A DNA stretch of 64,000 bases from DAOUKH01 sp965207995 (GCA_965207995.1 OZ242299.1:2480001-2544000), one strand, 5' to 3'. Positions 34,847-43,482 are shown, counted from the stretch's first letter. The notes: generated by a model not told the origin, from the sequence alone. Numbers and translations: made by a program.

Positions 34847-36862
34847 ATGACAGGCCTACGCTACTCATGCTGGGACGGCTCCCAGGAGCCGTTCGAGATC
34901 CAAGCCGACGAGGTGATGGACGAGATCTCCAACGATCTCTTCGCCGACAACAGCGTCATGCGCGCGCTTCAGCGCCTCATGCAGCGCGGCATGAACAACC
35001 GCTCCGGCCAGCGCACCCAGGGCATCAAGGAAATGCTCGAACGGCTGAAGAAGCGGCGGGAGCAGTACCTCCAGCAGTACGACCTCAGCTCCACGATGAA
35101 GGACATCGAGGAGCGCCTGAAGGACATCGTCGATACCGAGCGCAAGGGGATCGACGAACGCCTTGACGATGCCCGCAAGCAGGCCGAGTCCGATCCCTCC
35201 CAGCGCGATCTGCTCGACATGATGCAGTCGCTTGCCAACAAGCGGCTGGAATCGTTGGACAACCTCCCGGAGTCACCCGCCGGCCAGATCAAGGAGCTAG
35301 GCGAGTACGACTTCATGGATCCGGAGGCGCGCCGGAAGTACGAAGAGCTGATGGACGAGCTCAAGAAGCAGGCCATGCAGCAGTATTTCCAAGATATGCA
35401 GCAATCGATGCAGAGCATGACGCCCGAGCAGATGGCGGGTATGCGGCAGATGCTGCAAGACCTCAACCAGATGATGCAGCAGCACATGCAGGGCAACCTG
35501 TCACAGGAGCAGTTCGACCGCTTCATGCAGCAGTACGGGCCCGCCTTCGGCGACAACCCGCCGCGCGACATGGACGAGCTCATCGACCAACTCCAGGACC
35601 GCATGGCGCAGGCCGAATCGCTGCTCAACAGCATGGACGCGGAGACGCGGCGCGAGTTCCAGGAGATGATGGAGGGCCTGTTCGACGAGGACATGCAGAT
35701 GGAGCTCGCCCAGCTCGCCTCGATGATGGACCGCCTCGCCCCTCCGGACGAGCTCAGCCAGCGCTACCGGTTCTCCGGCGACGAAGAGATCTCACTGGAA
35801 GAGGCCATGAAACTCATGGACCAACTCCAGCAGATGGATACGCTGGAGAACCAGCTCGACACCGTCCGCGGTCCCGGCGATCTCGACCGCGTCGACGAGG
35901 AGAAGCTCGCTGAGCTGCTTGGCGAGGAGGCCCGGCGCTCCTGGGAAGAGCTCAAGGAGATGATGCGCCGCCTTGAGGAGGCCGGCTACGTCCGGCGGAA
36001 GGGCGACAAGCTTGAATTGACGCCCCGCGGCGTCCGCAAGATCGGCGACAAGGCAATCCGCGACATCTTCGCCCAGCTCCGGAAGGACCGCACCGGGGCC
36101 CATGAGATCCGCTACCGGGGCGTCGGCGGCGAGCACAACGGCGAGACGAAGCCCTGGGAGTTCGGCGACGAGTTCGCCGTCGATCTCCAAAAGTCGCTGC
36201 TCAACACCGTGCGCCGCGAGGGCCATGGGACGCCGCTCCGCATGAGCGTCGACGACTTCGAGGTCCAGCGTGTCGACCACACCACCCAGGCGGCGACCTG
36301 TCTCCTCATCGATCGCAGCCGCTCGATGGGCTACTACGGCAACTTCACCGCCGCCAAGAAGGTGGCCATCGCACTTCACACACTGATCCGCAGCAAGTTT
36401 CCGCGAGACGCGCTGTACATCATCGGCTTCTCCGACCTCGCCCACCGGTTCAACGACGACGACATGGCCGAGCTTAGCTGGGACACCGGCATATCGGGCA
36501 CCAACATGCACCACGCGCTCATGCTGTCGCGCAAGCTGCTCTCCAAGCACAAGGGCGGGACGCGGCAGGTGATCATGGTCACCGACGGCGAGCCCACCGC
36601 CCACCTCGATCATGGGGTGCCGCTGTTCAGCTACCCGCCCTCGCCGATGACCATCCGCGAGACGCTGAAGGAGGTCCGCCGCTGCACGCAGGAGGGGATC
36701 ACCATCAACACCTTCATGCTGGAGAACAGCTACCCCCTCCTCGATTTTGTGAACATGCTCACCCGCATCAACCGCGGGCGGGCCTTCTACGCCTCGCCGG
36801 ACAAGCTCGGCGAGTACGTTCTCGTCGACTTCATGAACAACAAGCGCCGCCGCGTGGCCTAG
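34847..36862 (+). CDS. VWA-domain protein with a Met/Gln-rich coiled-coil middle
   Basis: 671 residues. The N-terminal 'MTGLRYSCWDGSQEPFEI' is followed by long charged helices. A segment at about residues 172-225 has roughly 11 Met in 53 positions ('MQQSMQSMTPEQMAGMRQM'). A winged-helix-like stretch comes next ('GYVRRKGDKLELTPRGVRK'). The C-terminal VWA domain has MIDAS motif 'DRSRSM' near 488, 'SGTNMHHAL' and 'VTDGEP', so metal binding is intact. Related proteins often pair with MoxR/RavA-type AAA+ ATPases, but none is adjacent. Cytosolic, function unknown. The start is set at the ATG giving the conserved 'YSCWDGSQ' N-terminus. Confidence 0.85.
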   Translation: MTGLRYSCWDGSQEPFEIQADEVMDEISNDLFADNSVMRALQRLMQRGMNNRSGQRTQGIKEMLERLKKRREQYLQQYDLSSTMKDIEERLKDIVDTERKGIDERLDDARKQAESDPSQRDLLDMMQSLANKRLESLDNLPESPAGQIKELGEYDFMDPEARRKYEELMDELKKQAMQQYFQDMQQSMQSMTPEQMAGMRQMLQDLNQMMQQHMQGNLSQEQFDRFMQQYGPAFGDNPPRDMDELIDQLQDRMAQAESLLNSMDAETRREFQEMMEGLFDEDMQMELAQLASMMDRLAPPDELSQRYRFSGDEEISLEEAMKLMDQLQQMDTLENQLDTVRGPGDLDRVDEEKLAELLGEEARRSWEELKEMMRRLEEAGYVRRKGDKLELTPRGVRKIGDKAIRDIFAQLRKDRTGAHEIRYRGVGGEHNGETKPWEFGDEFAVDLQKSLLNTVRREGHGTPLRMSVDDFEVQRVDHTTQAATCLLIDRSRSMGYYGNFTAAKKVAIALHTLIRSKFPRDALYIIGFSDLAHRFNDDDMAELSWDTGISGTNMHHALMLSRKLLSKHKGGTRQVIMVTDGEPTAHLDHGVPLFSYPPSPMTIRETLKEVRRCTQEGITINTFMLENSYPLLDFVNMLTRINRGRAFYASPDKLGEYVLVDFMNNKRRRVA

Positions 36863-36906
36863 CGCGTCCACCTGTACGCCATCCACCGACATAAGAGGAA
36901 CGCCCT

Positions 36907-38013
36907 ATGACCTCCAAGAAGATCATCTCCGCCGATTCGCACGTCATCGAGCCGCCCAACCTCTGGCTCGACTACATCGAACCGGAGTTCAAGGACCGGG
37001 CGCCGCATTGCGAACGCGAGAAGGGTAAGGACGTGTTCAAGTGCGACGGGGGCGTTGCCCTGATCCAGGTCGGCGCGGTCTCCGCCGCCGGCCGTTCCGT
37101 CGATAAGGTCTCCAACCTCGGCAGCTACGAGAGCGACGCCCCGAAGGGCGCCTACGACTCCAGCGCGCGCATCGGCGAGATCGCGTCCGACGGCGTGGAA
37201 GCCGAGGTGCTCTATCCGTCGATCGCGCTGCGGATGTTCGGCATCTCCGACATTCCCTACCAGCTCGCGTGCTTCCGCGCCTACAACTCGTGGATGGCCG
37301 ACTTCTGCAAGCCCTATCCCGACACCTTCAAGGGCATCGGCCTCATTCCGATCGACGACATGGAGGCCGCCGTCGGCGAGCTGCACCGCTGCAAGGAGAT
37401 CGGGCTGGCCGGGGTCTCGGTCGCGGTCAGCACCGACCCGGAGACGACCTACGACAAGCCGCATTTCGATCCGCTGTGGGCCGCCGCCGAGGCCGCAGAC
37501 ATGCCGATTAGCCTCCACATCCTCACCGAGCGGCGGCGCGCGACCCAGCTTCCCGACAGCGTCAGCCGGCTCGCCAACGGTGCAACCGAGTGTTTCGCCA
37601 TCCAGGACGCCCTGGCCCGCATGATCTTCGGCGGCGTTTTTCACCGGTATCCGAACTTGCGCATCGTCTCCGCGGAGAACGACATCGGCTGGGCCGCCTA
37701 CTTCACCGAGCGGATCGACTACCTCTTCGACCGCCGCCGCCCCTTCCACACGTTCGTCATTCCGATGGACACGCTCCCCAGCGAGTACATGAAGCGGAAC
37801 GCCTACCTCACCTTCATGCGCGACCGCTCCGGCATCCTGTCGCGGGCCATCACCGGCGTCGACAACCTGATGTGGTCCACCGACTATCCCCACCTCGACA
37901 GCACGTGGCCGAAGTCGCGGGAGATGATCGACCGGCTCGTCGGCGACATCCCGGAGGACGAGGCCCACAAGATCATTGCGGGCAACGCCGCCCGGCTGTA
38001 CGGCTTCAACTAG
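36907..38013 (+). CDS. Amidohydrolase family protein (ACMSD-like)
   Basis: 368-residue TIM-barrel metal hydrolase/decarboxylase. Metal ligands are suggested by 'SADSHVIEPP' near the start, 'PISLHILTE' in the middle and 'WSTDYPHLDSTW' near 325. The family (amidohydrolase 2) includes decarboxylases of aromatic-ring fission products. The gene opens the plus-strand catabolic cluster, 44 bases after the VWA gene and 8 before the SRPBCC gene. The substrate is unknown. Confidence 0.88.
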   Translation: MTSKKIISADSHVIEPPNLWLDYIEPEFKDRAPHCEREKGKDVFKCDGGVALIQVGAVSAAGRSVDKVSNLGSYESDAPKGAYDSSARIGEIASDGVEAEVLYPSIALRMFGISDIPYQLACFRAYNSWMADFCKPYPDTFKGIGLIPIDDMEAAVGELHRCKEIGLAGVSVAVSTDPETTYDKPHFDPLWAAAEAADMPISLHILTERRRATQLPDSVSRLANGATECFAIQDALARMIFGGVFHRYPNLRIVSAENDIGWAAYFTERIDYLFDRRRPFHTFVIPMDTLPSEYMKRNAYLTFMRDRSGILSRAITGVDNLMWSTDYPHLDSTWPKSREMIDRLVGDIPEDEAHKIIAGNAARLYGFN

Positions 38014-38021
38014 ACGGAACG

Positions 38022-38495
38022 ATGAAGGCCTCGCGCAACCGACGCATCAACGCAGCGCCGCACGAGATATGGGCCCTGATTTCTACGGTCGAGGGGCTCG
38101 CATCCTGGCACCCCGGCGTCGTCTCCGCTCAGCACGTGGACGGCCCCGCCGATGGGGTCGGGCGGCGTCACCGCATGGAGCGGATGCTCTACCAGCACGA
38201 CCTCCAAGTCGAGCAGGAGGTCGTCGAGTGGGAGCCCGGGCACCGTCTCACGCTCGCCCACCGGCGCGAGACCATCGACGATTCCGAGGTCGTCGGCGTC
38301 CGTGACTTCACCACCACGGTCGATATCCAATCGGTGGACGAAGGCGCCGCCGCGAAGGTCACCGTCACCTATCATTGGACCGCCCGCATCGGCATCCCCT
38401 GGGTGCAGAGCGTCCTCTTCGGGGGCCGGGTCATGGGCCGCGAGCTCAACGAAACGCTCGAGAAGATCAACGTCCACGTGACCGGCAAGATCTAG
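38022..38495 (+). CDS. SRPBCC (START-like) ligand-binding protein
   Basis: 157 residues beginning 'MKASRNRRINAAPHEIWAL'. The features 'VEGLASWHPGVVSAQHV', 'EVVEWEPGHRLTLAH' and 'KVTVTYHWTARIG' are typical of polyketide-cyclase/AHSA1-like proteins with a hydrophobic pocket. It starts 8 bases after the amidohydrolase, so they are probably one transcript and handle the same small molecule. Confidence 0.82.
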   Translation: MKASRNRRINAAPHEIWALISTVEGLASWHPGVVSAQHVDGPADGVGRRHRMERMLYQHDLQVEQEVVEWEPGHRLTLAHRRETIDDSEVVGVRDFTTTVDIQSVDEGAAAKVTVTYHWTARIGIPWVQSVLFGGRVMGRELNETLEKINVHVTGKI

Positions 38496-38537
38496 TCTCT
38501 CCGGACTCCTCTCTCTGGAGGCGTTCGCGTAACTAAG

Positions 38538-38621
38538 GGCCAGTAAAGAGCAGCGCCCTGCGGGCGCTCGCGCGCCTGACGGCGCGCGCCCTCTCTCAAA
38601 TCTCCCCCAGAGGGGGAGAGG
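38538..38621 (-). repeat. Dispersed intergenic repeat, copy 6 (reverse orientation)
   Basis: From GGGCCAGTAAAGAGCAGCGC through CTCTCTCAAATCTCCCCCAG and AGGGGGAGAGG it is nearly identical to 51706-51796, including flanking bases outside the core element. A partial copy CCCAGAGGGGGAGAGGCT follows near 38679-38697. It separates the SRPBCC gene from the EthD-like gene array. Confidence 0.8.
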
Positions 38622-38776
38622 GAAGACCACCCCGCGCCACCCTTTCTCAACCATCGGCGGGGAGTCGTGCAAAAGTCCCCAGAGGGGGAGAGGCTCTGGT
38701 GTGGCTCCCCGCGTTGCAGGGCGACCCTCCTTCGTCTAGCATGGCCCCGACTCTGGAGGGAAGGCGGGAGCGGTCG

Positions 38777-39118
38777 GTGAATGGGATCCTCCTTGTGCTG
38801 AGCCGGTGCGACGACCCCGAGCGGGAGGCCGAGTGGCGCGCCTGGTACGACGGCCTTCATATTCCGCACGTCCTCGAGAACGGCACGCCCGGCCTCGACG
38901 GCGCCCGCCGTTACGAGAATCCCAAGGCCGCTCCCGAAGAGCCGCTCTCGGCGGCGATCTACGACATGTCCCGTGACCCGGTCGAGGTCTTCGGCGGGAT
39001 GCAACGGCGCATGACGGAGCGCCGCGAAGAGGGCTCGACCTACACCATCGACTGCCTCGACGTCGTGATGAAGCAGACGTACCGCAAGCTCTCGAGGATC
39101 GAAGCGCCGGCCGAATAG
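38777..39118 (+). CDS. EthD/dimeric alpha-beta-barrel-like protein, single domain (array gene 1)
   Basis: 113 residues from GTG 38777 (GGGAG six bases upstream; ATG 38741 is an alternative). The domain begins with a beta strand 'GILLVLSRCDDPEREAEW', then the signature 'RAWYDGLHIPHVLENG' and 'GARRYENP'. The same signature recurs five more times in the next three genes. The fold suggested is the ferredoxin-like dimeric barrel of EthD and related isomerases or monooxygenases. No biochemical role is known. Confidence 0.7.
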   Translation: MNGILLVLSRCDDPEREAEWRAWYDGLHIPHVLENGTPGLDGARRYENPKAAPEEPLSAAIYDMSRDPVEVFGGMQRRMTERREEGSTYTIDCLDVVMKQTYRKLSRIEAPAE

Positions 39119-39147
39119 CGCGGCACGGCTGCAACGGAGGAGACACC

Positions 39148-39837
39148 ATGGAAGGCAGACGTCCCAACGGTCTCGCGGTCGTGCTCGTGAACTGCAACGA
39201 CCCCGCCCAAGAGGATGACTTCGACCGCTGGTATAACGAGGTCCACCTGCCCGACGTCTGCAATCCCGGCGTCTTCCCCCGGGCCACCCGGTACCAGAAC
39301 CCCAACGCGGCGGGCGGCGACGAGCAGCCGCGGTATGCCGCCCTCTACGAGACCGACCGCGACGACCCCGGCGCGGCTTGGGTCGACAACCGCGAGCACA
39401 CCGGGGGGCTGCGCGACCAGGGCCGCATCCACGGCGCGCTCAAGGCTTCCTACGTCGGCGTCTACAAGCGCATCGGCGGTCCACCCCCCGGCGGGAGGCC
39501 CGTCACCGGCGTCCTCATCGTCCTGAACAACTGCGCCGACCCCGCCCGCCACGGCGAGTTCAACGCTTGGTACGACGACGTGCACATCCCCGACGTCCTC
39601 GCCACCGGCGCCTACCATTCGGCGGCGCGGTACGAGAACACCGACCCCGACTCCGGCCCCCGCTACCTCGCCGTCTACGAGACCGACGCCGCCGACCCCG
39701 TCGGCCAACTCGATGTCTTGGTCAAGGCGCTGGAGGAGATGAACGCCTACCGCATCGACTGCATCGAACGCAGGTTGCTCGCCGCGTACGCCATGACCTA
39801 TTCCACGGTGTCGGGCGCCGTCCCGGCCCGGGCGTAG
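39148..39837 (+). CDS. EthD-like protein with two tandem domains (array gene 2)
   Basis: 229 residues made of two copies of the domain. Copy one has 'FDRWYNEVHLPDVCNPG' and 'ATRYQNP'; copy two has 'FNAWYDDVHIPDVLATG' and 'AARYENT'. A Pro/Gly linker 'GGPPPGGRP' separates them near residue 112. A fused pair could form the barrel within one chain. GGAGGAG precedes the ATG. It lies 29 bases after gene 1 and 9 before gene 3. Confidence 0.75.
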   Translation: MEGRRPNGLAVVLVNCNDPAQEDDFDRWYNEVHLPDVCNPGVFPRATRYQNPNAAGGDEQPRYAALYETDRDDPGAAWVDNREHTGGLRDQGRIHGALKASYVGVYKRIGGPPPGGRPVTGVLIVLNNCADPARHGEFNAWYDDVHIPDVLATGAYHSAARYENTDPDSGPRYLAVYETDAADPVGQLDVLVKALEEMNAYRIDCIERRLLAAYAMTYSTVSGAVPARA

Positions 39838-39846
39838 GAGCTCATC

Positions 39847-40215
39847 ATGACCGGTCGTATACCCACGGGCGTTCTCGTCGCCATCACCGACAACGATGGG
39901 CCGATGACCGACGAGGAGTTCGACCGCTGGTACGACGAGGTGCACGTCCCCGACGTGCTCCAGACCGGCTGCTACTACGCCGCCACACGCTACGAGTCGA
40001 CCAGCGAGGGTGAGGGCCGCTACCTGGCGGTCTATGAGACGGACTGGCCCGACCCCATCGCGGCGTTCGAGGAGCTGCCCGGCCGTCTCGGCCACATGCG
40101 CCGCTACGACGGCCTCGTCATGCGGCACGTCGCCGCCTACGCCGCGGTCGGCCCCGAACAGCGCGCTGTCGTGTTTGCCAAAGGCGCCGCCAGCGGCCAT
40201 CTAGCCGGCAACTAA
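39847..40215 (+). CDS. EthD-like protein, single domain (array gene 3)
   Basis: 122 residues with 'GVLVAITDNDGPMTDEEF', the signature 'FDRWYDEVHVPDVLQTG', 'ATRYEST' and 'GRYLAVYETDWPDP'. The sequence is closest to the second domain of array gene 2. It starts 9 bases after that gene and ends 9 before array gene 4, clearly within one operon. Confidence 0.75.
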   Translation: MTGRIPTGVLVAITDNDGPMTDEEFDRWYDEVHVPDVLQTGCYYAATRYESTSEGEGRYLAVYETDWPDPIAAFEELPGRLGHMRRYDGLVMRHVAAYAAVGPEQRAVVFAKGAASGHLAGN

Positions 40216-40224
40216 GGAGACCCG

Positions 40225-40914
40225 ATGGATTCCAAACGAATGAAGAGCGTGATCATCGCCATGACCACGCCGACGAGCCCGGAGGCCGACGCCGCGTTCA
40301 ACGCATGGATGGACGACGTCCACGGCCCCGACCTGACCGAAACTCCCGGCCTCTATGCCTGGACGCGTTACGAGAACGTCGACCCCGACGCCAAGCCCAA
40401 GTACCTCCACGTCTACGAGCTCGACCGCGCCGACGCCGGCGCCGCCTTCGACGACCTGATGGCCGTCGCTAAGAAGAAACGCGGCGAGGGACGCGGCATG
40501 TCTGAAGGCCTGGCTGAGGGCCTTCACCTCGGCGGCCACGAGCTGATCTTCAGCCTCGGCGATCAGCCCTCGCCAGAGGTTGAGGGGATGCAGGTCATGC
40601 TCGCAGGGATACCCGACGAGCACGACGGTTGGTACAACGGCTGGTACAACGAGCACCACCTGCCCGCGATCCTCGAAGCCCCCGGCTTCACCAACGGCTA
40701 CCGTTTCAAGCACGGGAAGTCGATGTACACCCCCGCCAACTACTTCCACGCCTTCCTCTTCGATACCAAGGACTACGCCGCACTCAGCGCCGGCCTCAAG
40801 GAGACGATGGCCTCGAAGGAGCCCTACGTCGCCAGCAGCCAGGGGCGGGCCACCGTCATCGTGGCCGGCGTCTTCAAGCGCAAGAGCCCGCGGCACGTCG
40901 TCCCCGGCGCCTAG
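40225..40914 (+). CDS. EthD-like protein with two diverged domains (array gene 4)
   Basis: 229 residues. Domain one keeps 'FNAWMDDVHGPDLTETPG' and 'WTRYENV'. Domain two has 'YNGWYNEHHLPAILEAPG' and 'GYRFKHG', so the aromatic/His/Pro positions persist while the rest has drifted. GGAGA precedes the ATG. The gene is followed 16 bases later by an acyl-CoA dehydrogenase, linking the array to acyl-CoA chemistry. Confidence 0.72.
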   Translation: MDSKRMKSVIIAMTTPTSPEADAAFNAWMDDVHGPDLTETPGLYAWTRYENVDPDAKPKYLHVYELDRADAGAAFDDLMAVAKKKRGEGRGMSEGLAEGLHLGGHELIFSLGDQPSPEVEGMQVMLAGIPDEHDGWYNGWYNEHHLPAILEAPGFTNGYRFKHGKSMYTPANYFHAFLFDTKDYAALSAGLKETMASKEPYVASSQGRATVIVAGVFKRKSPRHVVPGA

Positions 40915-40930
40915 CGCCCCGGCTGGTCTC

Positions 40931-42106
40931 ATGGACTTCCGCTTCACTGAAGAGCAGCAGGACTACGCCGAGGAGTTGCGCGGCTTCTTCAAGGAGAAGA
41001 TGAGCGCACCGGAGGTCAAGGACGAGCGCGACCCCACCCAGATGTACCGCTGGAGCATCCCCTTCGAGCGGGAAATGCGCCGCGAGACGGGCGAGGCCGG
41101 ACACCTCGGCGTCGCCTGGCCCGAGGAGTACGGCGGCCGCGGCAAGGACATGGTGCACCAGGCCATCCTCGGCTACGAGGCCGCCTACGCCGACGCGCCC
41201 GCCTTCGATATGGGCGTCTCCTTCGTGGCCGCGCCGCTCATGCTCTTCGGGTCCGAGGAGCAGAAGGCCTTCCATCTGCCGAAGATTCTCAGCGGCGAGG
41301 CCCGCTACTGCCTCGGCTACTCCGAGCCCTCCGCCGGCAGCGACCTCGCCTCGCTGCAGACCTCCGCCGTGCAGGACGGCGACGAGTTCGTCATCAACGG
41401 CCAGAAGATCTTCACCACCCAGGGCCACGACTCCGACTACTGCTGGCTCGCCGCCCGCACCGACCCCGAGGCCCCCAAGCACAAGGGCGTCAGCGTCCTC
41501 CTCATTGATATGAAGAGCCCCGGCATCACCGTCCGTCCTTTGTGGACGATGGCCAAGTGGCGGCACAACGAGGTCTTCTTCGACAACGTGCGTGTTCCGA
41601 AAACGGACCTCGTCGGCGAGCTGCACCGCGGCTGGTACCAGGTCGCCGCCGCCCTGGACGTGGAACGCTCCAGCTTCCCGGCCTACGGCGAAGCACGGCG
41701 CTGGGTCGAGGCGCTCGTCAAGTACTGCAAGACGCACTGGCGTGACGGCAAGCCGCTGAGCCAGGACCCCGTGATCCGACAGAAGCTGGCGCGGCTGGCC
41801 TCGGAGGTTGCGGCGGGCTACCGGCTCTCGATGCGGGTGGCCTGGCTGCAGAGCCGCGGCTCCGTCCCCAACTACGAGGCGTCCGTCACCAAAGTCTACG
41901 GCTCCGAGCTTCGTAAGCGGATCGCCAACACCGGCTACCAGATTCTGGGGCACTACGGCAACCTCGACGAGGGCTCACCCCACGCGCAGGTGGACGGCGT
42001 CTTCTTCTTCCAGGTGCTCGGCTACTTCAGCAGCACCATCGGCGCCGGCGCCAACGAAATCCAACGCAACGTCATCGCCCAGCGCGGCTTGGGGATGCCC
42101 CGGTAG
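40931..42106 (+). CDS. Acyl-CoA dehydrogenase, subunit with the catalytic Glu (putative alpha partner)
   Basis: 391 residues with 'YSEPSAGSDLASLQTSAV', 'INGQKIFTTQGHDSDYCW' and the C-terminal 'GAGANEIQRNVIAQRGLGM'. 'ALDVERSS' near residue 250 provides the isovaleryl-type catalytic Glu, while the RxxFGxxxxxxQ FAD motif is not visible. The neighbouring enzyme at 42341 shows the reverse pattern. Together they resemble the two-gene heteromeric dehydrogenases known from steroid side-chain catabolism. The substrate is unknown. Confidence 0.9.
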   Translation: MDFRFTEEQQDYAEELRGFFKEKMSAPEVKDERDPTQMYRWSIPFEREMRRETGEAGHLGVAWPEEYGGRGKDMVHQAILGYEAAYADAPAFDMGVSFVAAPLMLFGSEEQKAFHLPKILSGEARYCLGYSEPSAGSDLASLQTSAVQDGDEFVINGQKIFTTQGHDSDYCWLAARTDPEAPKHKGVSVLLIDMKSPGITVRPLWTMAKWRHNEVFFDNVRVPKTDLVGELHRGWYQVAAALDVERSSFPAYGEARRWVEALVKYCKTHWRDGKPLSQDPVIRQKLARLASEVAAGYRLSMRVAWLQSRGSVPNYEASVTKVYGSELRKRIANTGYQILGHYGNLDEGSPHAQVDGVFFFQVLGYFSSTIGAGANEIQRNVIAQRGLGMPR

Positions 42107-42125
42107 CCAGAGAGGAGCGGCTCCG

Positions 42126-42317
42126 ATGGAGCGAGACCCCGTTTCCGGCGAGACTCTGACCGACCAGGAAGTGGCCGAGGTTGACCGCGGCGAGTCGCGC
42201 TACGCCACTAAGTTCCTCTATGAGGGCCGGTGGTACTACTTCACCGGCATCCTCAACCGCACCCGGTTCATCGGCAGCCCGGCGGCCTACGCCGGCAACG
42301 GCGAGGAAGGCCGCTAG
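42126..42317 (+). CDS. Small YHS-like protein lacking the cysteines
   Basis: 63 residues: 'MERDPVSGETLTDQEVAEV' and 'YATKFLYEGRWYYFTGILN', ending 'FIGSPAAYAGNGEEGR'. The order DPV-x-G, then a Gly-x-x-YYF strand, then Phe-x-x-xP-xx-Y follows the YHS metal-binding domain. But the first Cys is Ser and the Cys after YYF is absent. AGAGGAG precedes the ATG. It sits between two acyl-CoA dehydrogenase genes with 19 and 23 base gaps, so it is surely co-expressed. Confidence 0.6.
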   Translation: MERDPVSGETLTDQEVAEVDRGESRYATKFLYEGRWYYFTGILNRTRFIGSPAAYAGNGEEGR

Positions 42318-42340
42318 GCTCAGCGCCCAAGGAGCGAAGC

Positions 42341-43474
42341 ATGGACCTCGGATTCAGCGAGGCGCAGGAAGCCTTCCGCGAGGATCTGCAGGCCTTCATG
42401 GCCGCCGAGTGCGACCGCAGGCTCGTCCGCGACCTTGAAGAGAGCGACCTCGGCTACTCGCCGGACATGTGGCGCGCCATGGCCGGCCGGGGCTGGCTCG
42501 GCCTCATCTTCCCCGAGGACTACGGCGGCGGCGGAGGGTCTTGGACCGACCTCGTTGTGCTGATGGAGGAGATCGGACGACAGCCCTGCCCCGTCCCCTA
42601 CCAGACCGGCGTACTGCAGAGCGGCCTCGCGCTGCTGGAGCTAGGGACGGAGGCGCAGAAGGCGGAGTACCTACCCCGCATCCTCGACGGCGGCCTCCAG
42701 TTCCGCTTCTGCCTCACCGAGCCGAGCGTCTCGTACGACGCCGGCGGCGTCGAGGTCCGCGCCCTGCCTCGCGGCGAGGACTGGTCGCTCAACGGCACCA
42801 AGCTCTTCATCCAGTACGGCGCTTCCGCCGACTACTACCTCGTGGCCGCCAGGACCCGCGACTCCGAGGACCCCGCCGACGGCGTCTCCCTCTTCCTCGT
42901 CGACGCCGCCGCGCCGGGCATCGGGGTCACCCCGCTGGTCACCATGGCCGAGGACAAGCAGACCGAGATCGTCTTCAACCAGACGATGGTGCCCGGGGCG
43001 CAGCTCGTCGGCCCTCTTCACGGCGCGTGGCCCGCCATTCGGAAAGTCCTCGACCTCTCAACGATCGCCCTCTGCGCCGAGATGTCCGGCGGAATGCAGG
43101 CGGCGCTCGACTACGCCGTCGAGTACTCGAAGATACGCATCCAGTTCGGCCGGCCCATCGGCAGCTTCCAGGCCATCCAGCACCACGCCGCGAACATGCT
43201 CATCGAGATGGACGCCGCCCGCTACAGCGCCTACGAGGCCGCCTGGCGCGTCGACGAGGGCCTGCCGTACGAGATGGAGACGTCGATGGCGAAGGCGCTC
43301 TGCACCGAGGCCTACCAGAACGTCACCGCCACCGGGCACCAGATCCTCGGCGGCGTCGGCTTCTACAAGGAGCTCGACATGCAGCTCTGGTACCGCCGCG
43401 CGAAGTCCGCCGAGGCCTTCTTCGGCGACGCCGAATACCACCGCGAGCGCGTCGCCCAGCTCATGGGGCTGTAG
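42341..43474 (+). CDS. Acyl-CoA dehydrogenase, subunit with FAD motif but without the catalytic Glu
   Basis: 377 residues. 'SKIRIQFGRPIGSFQAIQH' is the canonical FAD-binding RxxFGxxxxxxQ region. Where the partner has LDxER this protein has 'LDLSTIALCAEM', and the C-terminus 'ELDMQLWYRRAKSAEAFFG' lacks the MCAD Glu motif. The substrate loop 'TEPSVSYDAGGVEVRA' also differs from the usual SEPxxGSD. It is best read as the non-catalytic half of a heteromeric dehydrogenase with 40931-42106. GGAGC precedes the ATG. Confidence 0.88.
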   Translation: MDLGFSEAQEAFREDLQAFMAAECDRRLVRDLEESDLGYSPDMWRAMAGRGWLGLIFPEDYGGGGGSWTDLVVLMEEIGRQPCPVPYQTGVLQSGLALLELGTEAQKAEYLPRILDGGLQFRFCLTEPSVSYDAGGVEVRALPRGEDWSLNGTKLFIQYGASADYYLVAARTRDSEDPADGVSLFLVDAAAPGIGVTPLVTMAEDKQTEIVFNQTMVPGAQLVGPLHGAWPAIRKVLDLSTIALCAEMSGGMQAALDYAVEYSKIRIQFGRPIGSFQAIQHHAANMLIEMDAARYSAYEAAWRVDEGLPYEMETSMAKALCTEAYQNVTATGHQILGGVGFYKELDMQLWYRRAKSAEAFFGDAEYHRERVAQLMGL

Positions 43475-43482
43475 GCGCGTCC

